Positions 1-9,207 of a stretch of DNA of 64,000 nt are shown here, in pieces (within the stretch, counting starts at the first letter, position 1; each line of letters begins with the position of its first letter). The notes under the pieces are model-generated. The model searched no databases. It had not been told where the DNA came from and saw only the letters and a program-made list of their open reading frames with translations. The position numbers were made by a program, and so were the translations under genes. The stretch comes from Mesotoga sp. BH458_6_3_2_1 (GTDB lineage: Bacteria > Thermotogota > Thermotogae > Petrotogales > Kosmotogaceae). Location: contig NZ_JFHL01000029.1 of assembly GCF_003664995.1 (NCBI RefSeq), positions 310,001 to 374,000 of the forward strand, in the 5' to 3' direction.

Positions 1-571
1 CAGTTAGGGCGGCTAGAGCTACAAGGTGTGCCCCTGCACTAGTTCCAAAAGCTCCAATTACGGCTGGATCTATCATGAATTCAGAAGAGTGCTTTCTGGC
101 AAAACGCACAGCCGTTTTGACATCAATTATCTGGGAAGGAAACTTCCACTTCGGTGCAAGCCTGTAATCTATAGAGAAGACAATGAAGCCCGCTTTGATG
201 AGTTCGCTTACAATAACTACTCCTGGACCGCTTCTCTTATCGCCTGTAATCCAAGCACCACCGTGAACGTACAGTACGCCGGGTCTCGGCGTATCTGTAT
301 CGCTGGGAATATAAATATCCATTGTGAGAGTTTCTCCGCCAGCCCGAGAGTAAATGACATCTTCTTCGAATCTATAATCAATTAACGGGTTCCCCGAAGA
401 ATCGACTTCAAGATTCTTTAAATCGAAGCCTTCGCTGCTTCTAGAAGCCAGAAACAGCTGTTCCACTAAATCGGCAAATGCCCTGATCTCCGAAAATGGT
501 GAGACAGCCAGACCAGCAGAGTAAATGAGACAGAAGACCACAATTATAAGCGTCTTTCCAGTAGGACTCAT
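1..571 (-). CDS. alpha/beta hydrolase (esterase/lipase family), C-terminus cut by window edge
   Basis: About 190 N-terminal residues of a secreted or membrane-anchored carboxylesterase-like hydrolase are visible; the gene runs off the left edge. Residues 7-22 are a hydrophobic signal or anchor segment. The oxyanion-hole motif HGGAW is at residues 103-107 and the nucleophile elbow GTSAG at 176-180, so Ser178 is the expected catalytic serine. These two motifs in this spacing are typical of the hormone-sensitive-lipase/BD-FAE branch of alpha/beta hydrolases, which cleave short acyl esters. The Asp and His of the triad would lie beyond the window. Start is the ATG at 569-571, with a weak GGGAG about 14 bases upstream. 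Substrate cannot be told from sequence. Confidence 0.88.
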   Translation of the reverse strand, partial: MSPTGKTLIIVVFCLIYSAGLAVSPFSEIRAFADLVEQLFLASRSSEGFDLKNLEVDSSGNPLIDYRFEEDVIYSRAGGETLTMDIYIPSDTDTPRPGVLYVHGGAWITGDKRSGPGVVIVSELIKAGFIVFSIDYRLAPKWKFPSQIIDVKTAVRFARKHSSEFMIDPAVIGAFGTSAGAHLVALAALT

Positions 572-609
572 TTTTCTTAGAACGTCTCCCTGCAACGATT
601 TCTCAAATT

Positions 610-2724
610 TCAAGGAAGTATATTTATTATTCCGAGAACGATAGCCGCCAGAGATGAAATCACTGCGACCGTCAACCAGATGTTGTTCGTCCTTCTCAGT
701 GAAGCAATCTCTTGTGCCGTATCTTCTCTGGATTTATTCACAAGTTCTTCAGCGATAGCGATTATTTCTTCTCTGGAAACGACCCTTGCCTCCAAGTCCT
801 GGGATAGTGAACTGAGGTCTTTTCTGGCTTTCATAAGTTCTTCCTCAGTTGCGGACAGATCATCCTGAAGTCTCTTGATTGTCTTCAAATTGCTGTCAAT
901 TGCAGCAACTGATCCGTCGAAGTTTCCCTTCATACTATCGAGGTCTACTGAAACGGTTTCAAGAGAATCTTGAAGGAGCCCGAACGATAGACCAAGCTCT
1001 GTCAAGGAGCTCTTGAATTCAGCAAGATCGCCATAAATAGTAGTTATCTCTTCTGTGAACTCGCTACGCGTTTCTTCAAAGGCTTCTATAGATACTCCTT
1101 CAGGAGGAATCGATTCTCTCAAAGTTATCAGATCTGAGTTGAATCTTACAAAACCTCTTGAAAGGCTGTCGGCAATTTCCCGCAATTCGAGTATCTCTGT
1201 CTCGACTTCTTCCATGTTAATTGCTCCCGTTCCAAAAACGCCGACTTCTAGGTTATCAACCTTTTCCACAAGGTCTAAAATGGTATTTTCGACTGAGGAA
1301 AATGTATCACGTAGATTATCCATTCTGTCGGACAGATTTCTTGTCGTTGATTCGGAGGCAGCCAATCTTGCTCTGATTTCTTCGATATCGTACAGCGAAC
1401 TCTCGGCTGCCAACAGCCTCGCTTCAACATCTGACAGTATTTCAGTCACTGAACTCACCTTCTCCATCTGAGAAAGTGCTGTCTCCGATACGTAAACAGA
1501 AAGCTCCTTCAGCTCTGAAGAGACTTCTTCCAGTTGCTCAGTGTTAATTGCGAGGTTCTCAATATCGCTCTCGACAGACTCTTCGACAATCACCAAGCGA
1601 TTTGTCAAAGAGTCGATTTTATCGCCCAAGTTTTCTCTAAGTGATACTACCTCATCATATTGGGTAACAATTGATTCTCCGAGTTCTTCAAGTCTTTTTT
1701 CAGCCGCAGACAGTCCTGCATTAATTTCCTCGATCTTCGCAATAATTGATAAAACCTGGTCGGAATCAGCTTGTTTTCCTGCAGTCTCCTTGAGCTCTAC
1801 TACCTGGTTCTGAAGACCGAGTACTAATTCTTGAAGCCGGCTCTGAGAAGCAGCCAGTGTTTCAATTCTCGAGATCTCATCGCTCCAGTCTGCAAGAGAT
1901 GAGTAAAGACGGTCAAGAGAATCGCCAAGCTCTTCAAACTCTATCCTTCGGACGGGATTATCTACTACGGACTCTTCTAGTGCAGCAATTCGATTCTCTA
2001 TACTCAACGCGAACTCTTGCACATCAAAAGTGCCTTGATCTACCATTGCCTTATATTCTGCTAGTGCTACTTGTGTATCAAGGAAAAGAGTATTCAATCT
2101 CCTGAATTGCAGATTCAGTCCTTCGACATTGTCCTGCAAGAAGTCTAGTCTATCATTCAAGTCTGCTATACCGACAACCAGAGAATCATAATTATCCATT
2201 GCCTCCGAATCTGATGCCGAAACTGTTTCGTTGAGAGTCACCGGCGCCATTTCAACTAGTCTTCCGGGTTCAGCAGTTTTCACTCTCCATGGAAGCAGAA
2301 TCTGCTGTACTCTTATGTCCAGGAAATACTCATCTATTGGGGTTTGCGAGGTTAGGACAAGAACACCGCCGGAAGGAAGTGAGAAAGGTAGTTCTAAGGA
2401 TGTGGACAAATCTTCAACTTTGTAGATTTTAGGAGAGATCCTCTCGTTGCTTTTGGCATCGACAATCAATACGCTATTCACTTCAATATCCATGACTCTT
2501 GTAGACCGGACTATGAGTATGCCCAGCAGATTCTGGTCCTGCGCCATTTTAATTTCAGAGTCAGTAGCGGCATACGTTGGCACAAAACGTGCATCAAAGC
2601 CTGCTCCCGAGAAAGATACGAAGGCCTCGCTCCTTGATAAAAGGGTGTTTAGCAGCTCATCGTACTCTTGGGCTAACGCCAAGAATGATACAAGTAAGAT
2701 GATAATCAGAAGAACTCTCTTCAT
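610..2724 (-). CDS. large periplasmic coiled-coil protein with signal peptide and C-terminal membrane anchor
   Basis: 704 residues. A Sec signal peptide (MKRVLLIIILLVSFLALAQ) is followed by a roughly 130-residue beta-rich head, then about 500 residues of Leu/Glu/Ser-rich heptads that read as near-continuous coiled coil, and a C-terminal hydrophobic segment of about 20 residues ending at the last residue. The start is the ATG at 2722-2724: GGAGG lies 7 bases upstream, whereas a longer reading to 2793 would put that Shine-Dalgarno inside the gene. The architecture recalls Thermotoga Omp-alpha, a rod that spaces the toga from the cell body, but no SLH domain is visible here, so the match is by shape only. 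A structural spacer or envelope tether is the likely role. It sits alone, upstream of the cut esterase and probably co-transcribed with it. Confidence 0.82.
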   Translation of the reverse strand: MKRVLLIIILLVSFLALAQEYDELLNTLLSRSEAFVSFSGAGFDARFVPTYAATDSEIKMAQDQNLLGILIVRSTRVMDIEVNSVLIVDAKSNERISPKIYKVEDLSTSLELPFSLPSGGVLVLTSQTPIDEYFLDIRVQQILLPWRVKTAEPGRLVEMAPVTLNETVSASDSEAMDNYDSLVVGIADLNDRLDFLQDNVEGLNLQFRRLNTLFLDTQVALAEYKAMVDQGTFDVQEFALSIENRIAALEESVVDNPVRRIEFEELGDSLDRLYSSLADWSDEISRIETLAASQSRLQELVLGLQNQVVELKETAGKQADSDQVLSIIAKIEEINAGLSAAEKRLEELGESIVTQYDEVVSLRENLGDKIDSLTNRLVIVEESVESDIENLAINTEQLEEVSSELKELSVYVSETALSQMEKVSSVTEILSDVEARLLAAESSLYDIEEIRARLAASESTTRNLSDRMDNLRDTFSSVENTILDLVEKVDNLEVGVFGTGAINMEEVETEILELREIADSLSRGFVRFNSDLITLRESIPPEGVSIEAFEETRSEFTEEITTIYGDLAEFKSSLTELGLSFGLLQDSLETVSVDLDSMKGNFDGSVAAIDSNLKTIKRLQDDLSATEEELMKARKDLSSLSQDLEARVVSREEIIAIAEELVNKSREDTAQEIASLRRTNNIWLTVAVISSLAAIVLGIINILP

Positions 2725-3061
2725 AACCATACCTCCTGAGAGACGGGCGTTCGGCCAGAAGTTTTTCTCATTATGACCGCTGTCCCAAATCACGATTTTT
2801 CTTCACATTTCTGACCTTCCTCTACTGATAAGTATAACAATGGGAGCGACATAATTCAGCATAGAATCTGCGTGAATTCCTACAACTCTGCGAAATCCCA
2901 GATCTTTCATGGTTTTTTCGCCCAGTTCCAATGTTGGGCACTTAGATAAATCTGAACATATGAAGATCTCGGCCGGCAGCAATTCATAGATCGTCTGCAG
3001 ATTCAATGGACCGTTCTGGACTGTGATATACTGTCATTGAATTTTCTTTCGGGGTGTTACA

Positions 3062-4126
3062 TTGGCAAAGCGACCAGGTGGACTGAACTTCATTGATGAG
3101 CGGATAGTCTGGATAGATGTGGCCAGAGGCCTGTTAATGGCACTAGTGGTAATGTATCACACTCTTCCTCCGCAAATCGTTGCTAATTTCATAAATCCCG
3201 CAGCTTGTACTTTTTTCTTTCTTTCTGGATTGATATCGAAGGAAGGAAGCTTCAAAATGAACCTCTTGAAAAGATTCAAACAGTTAATGGTTCCTTACTA
3301 CACAATGGCATCGGTAAACATATTGATCTGGCTCTTTGTGAAGATGATAGTGACAAGAGAAGAGCTAAATTTCATGCTAGCCGATGTAGTCCTGAATGTT
3401 TTGACAGTTAGAACTGCCGTTGGAATGATTCCGGTAAACATTATTCCTCTGTGGTTCATTCCGGCCGTCTTTGTTATGGAGATCTATTACTCAGTTCTCA
3501 GTAAATTACGGATCCTTCCAGTAGGCATAGTGCTGGGCTTCGTGTCGATGTTCTTTCTCTACGGATCGCTCCCCTTCAAACTCGATGTTGCTCTGGCAGT
3601 CCTACCGTATTTTGCGATGGGAAAGCTTGTGAAATCTTTTGGGATATTGACACGAAGAGTTCCCGTCATTATGACAGTCGTTGCGTCTGCGTTATACTTA
3701 ATCTCTTCTGCGTTTTGTGATGAAGTATATTTGATGGAAGACTATTTTGGTTCATCGCCTTCTCTGTACATATTTGCCGCCGTGGTTGGAATAGTTGCAA
3801 TTTCCGGTATGGCTCAACTCCTGGAGAGAATCGAGCCTCTAAAGCGAATCTTTTCTCTCTTTGGGAAACGGACCCTGTTTGTTCTGGGATATCACATAGT
3901 TGCCGGCTTTCTTATTTATCCGATTTTTGATTTTCTTGGAGATCCAATTGAAATCATGGAAAGATTCTGGTATGTTTACTGGTTGATCAACATGACTGTT
4001 GTTTATCTAATGATAAGGTTCCTGCCGGAGCCCGTAATAACAATCCTGTCAGGAAGCTTTTTGGCAAAGCGGAAAGGGAATGCTCCAAAGCACGCTTTGG
4101 GAAAATGTGAAGAGAAAATCCACTGA
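3062..4126 (+). CDS. acyltransferase family 3 / fucose 4-O-acetylase-like integral membrane protein
   Basis: 354 residues with about ten hydrophobic segments. The N-terminal stretch IDVARGLLMALVVMYH matches the opening of acyltransferase-3 proteins, with the conserved R and the catalytic-type His after the first helix, and the PAACTFFFLSG region fits the family. Members transfer acetyl or other acyl groups to sugars of surface polysaccharides or glycolipids at the membrane. Start is a TTG at 3062-3064 with GGGGTG seven bases upstream. It is divergent from the coiled-coil gene and stands alone. A TATACT-like box about 35 bases upstream may be its -10 element. The acceptor is unknown; no glycosyltransferase genes lie nearby to suggest one. 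Confidence 0.85.
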   Translation: MAKRPGGLNFIDERIVWIDVARGLLMALVVMYHTLPPQIVANFINPAACTFFFLSGLISKEGSFKMNLLKRFKQLMVPYYTMASVNILIWLFVKMIVTREELNFMLADVVLNVLTVRTAVGMIPVNIIPLWFIPAVFVMEIYYSVLSKLRILPVGIVLGFVSMFFLYGSLPFKLDVALAVLPYFAMGKLVKSFGILTRRVPVIMTVVASALYLISSAFCDEVYLMEDYFGSSPSLYIFAAVVGIVAISGMAQLLERIEPLKRIFSLFGKRTLFVLGYHIVAGFLIYPIFDFLGDPIEIMERFWYVYWLINMTVVYLMIRFLPEPVITILSGSFLAKRKGNAPKHALGKCEEKIH

Positions 4127-4319
4127 AGACGAGTACAGATCTTGAGGCCCGGATTTTGCGAGCGAAGCAGTTGCTTTCGAGAATTGTTCGGTCTGCGACA
4201 CCCGTTCTTTTGCTTTCTCGCTGAAGGGGTTGAAGATTTTTGTTAGCTACTTCGCGACCCGTTAATTATCTAAAAAATGGTATTATCCTATTTGAAGAAG
4301 CTTTTGTGGAGGGATTCCT

Positions 4320-5279
4320 ATGCTTGTTTTACTTATAGTAGTAGCAGTTTTGCTCGGTTATCTTGCCTACAGGCTTATTCTAAGAGAAGGAGGCATATTT
4401 CTGGGGCCATACGAGTTCAAGTTTAGAAAAGAGCCGGGTCCTGAGGAGTTTATGCGCCGCTTGAAGGAACTGCAGCAGCGGAATCAGGATTTTGAGAGTA
4501 GGCTCGTTCTCAGCGCGGCTACTAGCAAGTTTCCAAACAACATGGAGTTCTTCAGGCTTGCAATGGACAAAATCTTCGCCGATCTGAAGAATGCGAAGAG
4601 CGAGGAAGAGGTGGAAGAGATATTTCTCAAAGGAGAAAAACTTCTTGAGGATTTTGGAGCAGCTTCCAACGCAAATTCAATACCACTTGTCACCGAGTAT
4701 TCGAAAAGACTTGTCCAGGCGCAGGAAGAGTTCTACTCTCTCAGAAAGCAAAGGGATCTTGATCTCAAACAAAGGCAGAATGAACGTAATGAAGAGATTT
4801 TGAAGGAGCTTGAGAGTATTCTGGAAGGGATCAAGGCTTCGAACGATGAGATGGCGATAAGAGATTCAATGAGCAATGCGGCAAGATTAGAGACCGGCCT
4901 CGATCTCTCCTTGTTAGATGAGACACAAAACGAAAGATATCGTGATGTGAAGAATGGGTTCTACAAAGTTGCCGAGGAAAAGGTAGAATCTCTAAGAAGC
5001 ACAAGATATGCGAGATACAATAGAAAGGCAATTGAGAGATTGAAGAAGCTGCTCGACGATTTTTCTGAAAATGAGAAAGATCTGTCTAGAAGTGGAAGCT
5101 CTCTTCCAATGATTCTGAAGGAGAAGATCGGTTCATTGAATACCTCTTACTTCGATGGCCCTACGATGCAATATTTCAACTACGTATACGGCTATATCTT
5201 CTCTCTCATAGATGAAGATCTGAAGTTTGAAGTGACGAAAGTAATGACAGAAACCGACAAGGATACTTTAGATATATGA
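4320..5279 (+). CDS. membrane-anchored helical protein of unknown function
   Basis: 319 residues, not recognised. An N-terminal transmembrane helix (residues 1-20) is followed by a charged, mostly helical body with several predicted coiled-coil stretches (about 40-65 and 135-165) and no cysteine motifs or enzymatic signatures. This topology fits a cytoplasmic domain tethered to the inner membrane. The ATG has GGAGGG seven bases upstream. Its stop overlaps the start of the next gene in an ATGA arrangement, so the two are translationally coupled and probably work together. Confidence 0.8.
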   Translation: MLVLLIVVAVLLGYLAYRLILREGGIFLGPYEFKFRKEPGPEEFMRRLKELQQRNQDFESRLVLSAATSKFPNNMEFFRLAMDKIFADLKNAKSEEEVEEIFLKGEKLLEDFGAASNANSIPLVTEYSKRLVQAQEEFYSLRKQRDLDLKQRQNERNEEILKELESILEGIKASNDEMAIRDSMSNAARLETGLDLSLLDETQNERYRDVKNGFYKVAEEKVESLRSTRYARYNRKAIERLKKLLDDFSENEKDLSRSGSSLPMILKEKIGSLNTSYFDGPTMQYFNYVYGYIFSLIDEDLKFEVTKVMTETDKDTLDI

Positions 5280-5749
5280 GTGACGGGAGGGAAATTCTAG
5301 TCAGAAAACCAGCTATCCAGCTTTTTTCGGGTTCTGAGCTGAAGAAGAGAGATTACATTGGTGAGGAGAACAATCTGAAAAGAGCTCTTGAAGTTTTCGA
5401 TAGCTCACTTCCTTCCCGAAGAGCATCGGAGTATTCGGTTGAAAGCTTGGTTTCGCTGAGTAGTATAAAGAAGACATACGAGAATTTGGAGATGAATCTT
5501 GAGAGTCAGAAGAAAAGAGTAAAGCCCCACAGTGTTGTAATGAAGGAGGATGCAGTAACCCCTGTTGAGATAATTCTTAAGGAAACTCCTCTCAAGCAGT
5601 GGTATACCACCGGAAAGACTCTTGGAAGCTTGGCTTCAATTGGCGCGAAAGTCGCCCTTCAATTGCTTAAGAACAAGAAGGACGAGAAAACTTTCAAGAA
5701 ACTGCGTCTTCTTGAGATAGAGATTGTCTACCGGAAACTGGAAGAATAA
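5276..5749 (+). CDS. small protein of unknown function coupled to the upstream membrane protein
   Basis: 157 residues, mostly charged and helical, not recognised. One moderately hydrophobic stretch (TTGKTLGSLASIGAKVALQLL, about residues 111-131) could be an amphipathic or membrane-associated helix. The start codon overlaps the preceding stop in ATGA, so expression depends on the upstream gene. The gene ends two bases before the stop of the convergent regulator gene on the other strand, with no terminator between, so read-through antisense to the regulator is possible. Confidence 0.72.
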   Translation: MSDGREILVRKPAIQLFSGSELKKRDYIGEENNLKRALEVFDSSLPSRRASEYSVESLVSLSSIKKTYENLEMNLESQKKRVKPHSVVMKEDAVTPVEIILKETPLKQWYTTGKTLGSLASIGAKVALQLLKNKKDEKTFKKLRLLEIEIVYRKLEE

Positions 5750-5751
5750 TT

Positions 5752-6849
5752 CTAGCTTTCCACATCTTTCAGAAGGTCTTCAAGTGCTTTTCCGACTTCG
5801 CGTCGCACGGCTCCTTTGTCAAGAGAAAAATTCAACATTTGATTCATCCTCTCGACTCGAACCATTCCCGCTTTTCGAAGAATCGCTGTGTGTTCCCCGA
5901 TTTCGTAATTTGAAAGGTTCAGTGCTCTGGCAAGTTCATTTCCCGAGGATTTTCCGGCAGAAAGGTGCCTTATAATGGCAAGTCTCTTTTCGTGAGCCAA
6001 GGCCTCAAAAGTGTCAGCAGTCATCTCCAGCTTATCCTTAGAAACTGACATAACTTCTTTGAAGCGAAATCCCACTGTGTACATGTCTTCATTGACGAAA
6101 GGGATCGATGCGTTCGAGACCAAAAATTCCGAGAAGTAGCTGGGGCATATAACCGTTCTCTTAAGCTCTTCGTAGCGCGTGTAGTCGATGTTCTTTATCA
6201 GCAACATGAGAAATCTCTCACCTGACTGCCTTATTTCCTTTTTCAACTCACTTGCAGTTCTCAATAGAAGCTTCTCGATCCTGGTTTCTAGAGCTGAAAA
6301 AGCATTCTCGTAGAACCACTCGAGTAGATATAGAAAGTCCTCCTTAGTTCTTGATGGGTCTGAAAGCATTTCAAAGAGAATTGCCTTTCGTTCTGTCGAG
6401 AAAGACATATCACTCGAGACAAAGAGCAGCAATTCTTTGTCGTTGTTCATAATCTTTTCAAAGGTATTCATATCGATCGTTCCCTTGCGGGGTCCATAGC
6501 CCGAGTATATAAAATGAATCAAGAGAACTCTTTCAGGCATCTCCTTTATATGTTCAATCAATTGTTTCGCATTTTCGAGATTGCTGTGCGTTATATCCGG
6601 AAGGAGACACATTCCGAAGAAGGTTTCCCAATCAAAAAACTCCTCGAGTTTCTGAACAATGTCAGAGGTAAGAATACCTCTCGTTTCCCTAATCCAGTTC
6701 TGAATATCTTTATCTTGCTCAAAATCACCCTTATCGAGTGAGGACTTGAGATGCTCGAGAAATCGGTCGTTGTTATTCAGCCTGAAAAGGCCGTGAAGAA
6801 GGTCGCAAGCCGTGCTTCGGCAAACCTCCACTTTATCTATCCATTTCAT
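5752..6849 (-). CDS. ArsR-family winged-helix transcriptional regulator with long N-terminal domain
   Basis: 365 residues. The last ~88 residues (about 278-365) form a typical ArsR-like winged helix: FEALAHEKRLAIIRHLS opens helix 1, NELARALNLSNYEIGEHTAIL supplies the recognition helix region, and the wing precedes a C-terminal helix. The first 275 residues are an all-helical domain without metal-binding cysteine clusters, probably for ligand sensing or dimerisation. Start is placed at the ATG at 6849, nine bases after GGAGG; a longer reading to 6909 lacks a ribosome site. It is divergently placed relative to nothing nearby and lies 135 bases downstream of the ZIP transporter gene, so metal regulation is possible but not shown. 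Confidence 0.82.
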   Translation of the reverse strand: MKWIDKVEVCRSTACDLLHGLFRLNNNDRFLEHLKSSLDKGDFEQDKDIQNWIRETRGILTSDIVQKLEEFFDWETFFGMCLLPDITHSNLENAKQLIEHIKEMPERVLLIHFIYSGYGPRKGTIDMNTFEKIMNNDKELLLFVSSDMSFSTERKAILFEMLSDPSRTKEDFLYLLEWFYENAFSALETRIEKLLLRTASELKKEIRQSGERFLMLLIKNIDYTRYEELKRTVICPSYFSEFLVSNASIPFVNEDMYTVGFRFKEVMSVSKDKLEMTADTFEALAHEKRLAIIRHLSAGKSSGNELARALNLSNYEIGEHTAILRKAGMVRVERMNQMLNFSLDKGAVRREVGKALEDLLKDVES

Positions 6850-6983
6850 AACATCGCACCTCCAGAGAACATAATTCAACGGAATTATTGTATCACCTGC
6901 GGGACTCATACAACAGTCATTATACAGCGTTCAATGGACTCCACTCTCGGAAACGGAAACATGTCTAGTAGTCTCTCGCAGAA

Positions 6984-7778
6984 CTAGAGTAATAGCAGAC
7001 TGACTGCCATTAATGCCATCCCCGCAATAAGCCCGGAAATTGATAGGTGGTGCTCTCCATACTTCTCTGCCGAAGGAAGAAGTTCATCCAGCGATATGTA
7101 AACCATGATGCCGGCGACACCGGCGAATACAACTCCAAAAGCCATTTCGTTGAAAAGAGTATTGATCAAAGCGAATCCTATCAGTGCACCGGCCGGTTCT
7201 GCAAGACCGGAAAGGAAAGAATAGATGAATGCCTTCTTTCTGCTTCCGGTTGCTTGATAGATCGGAACTGCCACAGCGATACCTTCGGGAACGTTATGAA
7301 TTGCAATTGCTATTGCTATGGGAATTCCAAGTGAAGGATCCTTCATCGCCGCAAGAAATGTGGCAAGTCCTTCTGGAAAGTTATGCACTGCAATGGCAAA
7401 TGCTGTGAAGACACCCATTCTCATTAGGCTTCTGTTCATCTGTTGCATTTCATTTACGTCTCTCATTTCATGAGGGTTTTCTGCGGAAGGTACGAGAAAG
7501 TCAATCAGCGCGATTAAGCCTATGCCTCCAAAGAAAGCAATTACATTGATCCAGTCACTTAGACCATTTCCAATCGCCTCTTGGAGTGATTCTCTGCTTT
7601 TGACAAAGATCTCCACAAAGGAAACATATATCATTATGCCAGCAGAGAAGCCCAGGGAGACCGAAAGAAATCTGGTATTGGTCTTCTTTGTGAGTATGGC
7701 CAGAATGCTTCCCACGCCAGTCGATAGTCCGGCAAAGATTGTTAGAAATAGCGCAGGCCAGAAGTTCACTAGTTCCAT
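6984..7778 (-). CDS. zupT: ZIP-family divalent metal transporter (ZupT-like)
   Basis: 264 residues with eight predicted membrane helices. The paired metal-binding motifs HNFPEG and HNVPEG in helices 4 and 5 are the hallmark of GufA/ZupT-type ZIP transporters, which import zinc and other divalent cations. A short polar loop with Glu/His/Met residues ([14 protein letters not shown]) lies between helices 3 and 4, a common place for metal capture. Start is the ATG at 7776-7778, six bases after GGGGAGG. The gene stands alone, between the 2-oxoacid oxidoreductase operon terminator and the ArsR-type regulator. Metal specificity cannot be read from sequence. Confidence 0.92.
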   Translation of the reverse strand: MELVNFWPALFLTIFAGLSTGVGSILAILTKKTNTRFLSVSLGFSAGIMIYVSFVEIFVKSRESLQEAIGNGLSDWINVIAFFGGIGLIALIDFLVPSAENPHEMRDVNEMQQMNRSLMRMGVFTAFAIAVHNFPEGLATFLAAMKDPSLGIPIAIAIAIHNVPEGIAVAVPIYQATGSRKKAFIYSFLSGLAEPAGALIGFALINTLFNEMAFGVVFAGVAGIMVYISLDELLPSAEKYGEHHLSISGLIAGMALMAVSLLLL

Positions 7779-7873
7779 TGCAATCCTCCCCAAATCTCTT
7801 TGAAAGATAAATTGCTTCTTGGATTTGCAGATTAATCCGTATTCGCAGATCAGTCACTTGAAAACGATCAAAA

Positions 7874-7900
7874 GAGACGCGCCTCAGGCGCGTCTCAATC
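7874..7900 (-). terminator. intrinsic terminator of the 2-oxoacid oxidoreductase operon
   Basis: A perfect 10-bp stem, GAGACGCGCC at 7874-7883 pairing with GGCGCGTCTC at 7887-7896, has a three-base loop. Read on the minus strand it is followed by TTTTGATCGTTTT. It lies 14 bases past the stop of the gamma-subunit gene, which fits rho-independent termination of the operon. Confidence 0.85.
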
Positions 7901-7909
7901 TCTTTTGGG

Positions 7910-8449
7910 TTACCTTACCGATTTCATTCCCTCTTCAACTGCCTGAATGTTCAGATCTAGGAGAGATGCTTTTCGACCGGTTAACTTCTTCTCCAGAGCC
8001 TTGCGTACTCCTTCCATGGTCACAGTACCAGTCTTTTCGAGATATGCGCCCAAAACCACCATGTTGGCAACCTTGAGATTCCCCAGCTTCTCTGCAATCG
8101 AATTTGCATCTATCTTGACAACGGAAATATCATTTCTAGTAGTTTCTCTGTCAACAACAGAAGTGTTTATGACCATCACACCACTGGGTTGAATCTCTCT
8201 CTCGAATTTTATCAGAGAAGGTATGTTCATTACAATCAGTTCGTTCGGTGCATTTGTAATCGGTGACCCAATAGGCTCATCGCTCACGACTACTGTGCAG
8301 TTGGCAGTTCCTCCCCGCATTTCCGGTCCGTATGAGGGAAGCCAGGTAGTGTGCTTGTTGTCAAACATTCCAGCCGTTGCTAGGATCTGTCCGATCAACA
8401 TGACTCCCTGTCCACCAAATCCCGCAACTACTAAGAGATGCTCACTCAT
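7910..8449 (-). CDS. 2-oxoacid:ferredoxin oxidoreductase, gamma subunit
   Basis: 179 residues, the usual size of the separate gamma chain in four-subunit enzymes. The N-terminal motif AGFGGQGV and the [16 protein letters not shown] region are diagnostic. The gamma domain contributes to CoA binding and subunit contacts in the oxidative decarboxylation of a 2-oxoacid to acyl-CoA with ferredoxin as acceptor. Its start overlaps the beta-subunit stop by four bases. It is the last gene of the operon, followed by a strong terminator. The family includes pyruvate, 2-oxoisovalerate, 2-oxoglutarate and indolepyruvate enzymes; operon context favours branched-chain 2-oxoacids. Confidence 0.93.
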   Translation of the reverse strand: MSEHLLVVAGFGGQGVMLIGQILATAGMFDNKHTTWLPSYGPEMRGGTANCTVVVSDEPIGSPITNAPNELIVMNIPSLIKFEREIQPSGVMVINTSVVDRETTRNDISVVKIDANSIAEKLGNLKVANMVVLGAYLEKTGTVTMEGVRKALEKKLTGRKASLLDLNIQAVEEGMKSVR

Positions 8450-9198
8450 TTGATATCACCGACCTTGTCGACAAATACCCCAATCGGATACTCTTTCTTC
8501 ATGTTTTCATTTAGCCAGTTGATTGATTCCACTGGGTTGAGCCCCCAGTTTGTCGGACAGGTCGAAAGAACCTCAACCAATGAAAAGCCCAGCCCTTTTT
8601 GCTGTGCGACAAAGGCCTTCTTTATTGAAGCCTTTGCCTTCCTGACTTCCTGGGGAGAACTCACAGCCACTCTTTCCAGATAGACGATTCCGGCGGTTTC
8701 CTTCAACAGTTCTGAAACGTGAATCGGGAACCCTTCTGTCTCCGCTTTTCTCCCATACGGAGAAGTAGTGGTTTTCATTCCGAGCAAGGTGGTTGGTGCC
8801 ATCTGGCCGCCTGTCATACCGTAGATCGCATTGTTGACAAAGATCGTAGTGATCTTCTCGCCTCTGTTTGCGGCGTGAATGATTTCGGCAGTTCCAATGG
8901 CGGCAAGATCGCCGTCACCTTGATATGTGAATACTATCCTGTCTGGCATTGCTCTCTTCATTCCCGTGGCGACGGCCGGCGCTCTTCCATGAGGTGCAAC
9001 AGTTCCGTCAACATCAAAGAATTCATACGCAAAGACCGAACATCCAACGGGAGCAACCATTAGAGTCTTACCCTGAATCTCCAGTTCGTCTATTACTTCT
9101 GCTACAAGTCTATGAATAATACCGTGGTGACAGCCTGGACAGTATGAGAATTCATTTTTCGCAAGTGATTTAGGTCTCTTGTAAGTTGCTTGTGACAT
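8446..9198 (-). CDS. 2-oxoacid:ferredoxin oxidoreductase, beta subunit (thiamine diphosphate-binding)
   Basis: 250 residues. The N-terminal YCPGCHHG motif, the GDGD at the thiamine/Mg site and the downstream [11 protein letters not shown] are the conserved TPP-binding elements of KorB/VorA-type beta chains. This subunit carries the cofactor that decarboxylates the 2-oxoacid. It has no extra 4Fe-4S cysteines like those of single-chain pyruvate enzymes, so the clusters come from the separate ferredoxin-like subunit at 10277. The start follows the alpha stop by nine bases, and the end overlaps the gamma start. Confidence 0.94.
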   Translation of the reverse strand: MSQATYKRPKSLAKNEFSYCPGCHHGIIHRLVAEVIDELEIQGKTLMVAPVGCSVFAYEFFDVDGTVAPHGRAPAVATGMKRAMPDRIVFTYQGDGDLAAIGTAEIIHAANRGEKITTIFVNNAIYGMTGGQMAPTTLLGMKTTTSPYGRKAETEGFPIHVSELLKETAGIVYLERVAVSSPQEVRKAKASIKKAFVAQQKGLGFSLVEVLSTCPTNWGLNPVESINWLNENMKKEYPIGVFVDKVGDIK

Positions 9199-9207
9199 TT
9201 AATCACC

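Noticed and set aside
26-385. 119-codon plus-strand frame at the left edge
   Set aside because: It is antisense to a clear esterase with intact HGGAW and GTSAG motifs, so it is a shadow.
1055-1813. Serine-rich plus-strand frames opposite the coiled-coil gene
   Set aside because: Complement of Glu/Leu-rich codons gives Ser/Phe-rich frames; no ribosome sites and the minus strand has a full gene with a signal peptide.
2803-3006. 67-codon minus-strand frame between the coiled-coil and acyltransferase genes
   Set aside because: It can only start at a TTG without a ribosome site and has a stop just upstream. No family likeness was seen. It could be a remnant, but support is too thin.
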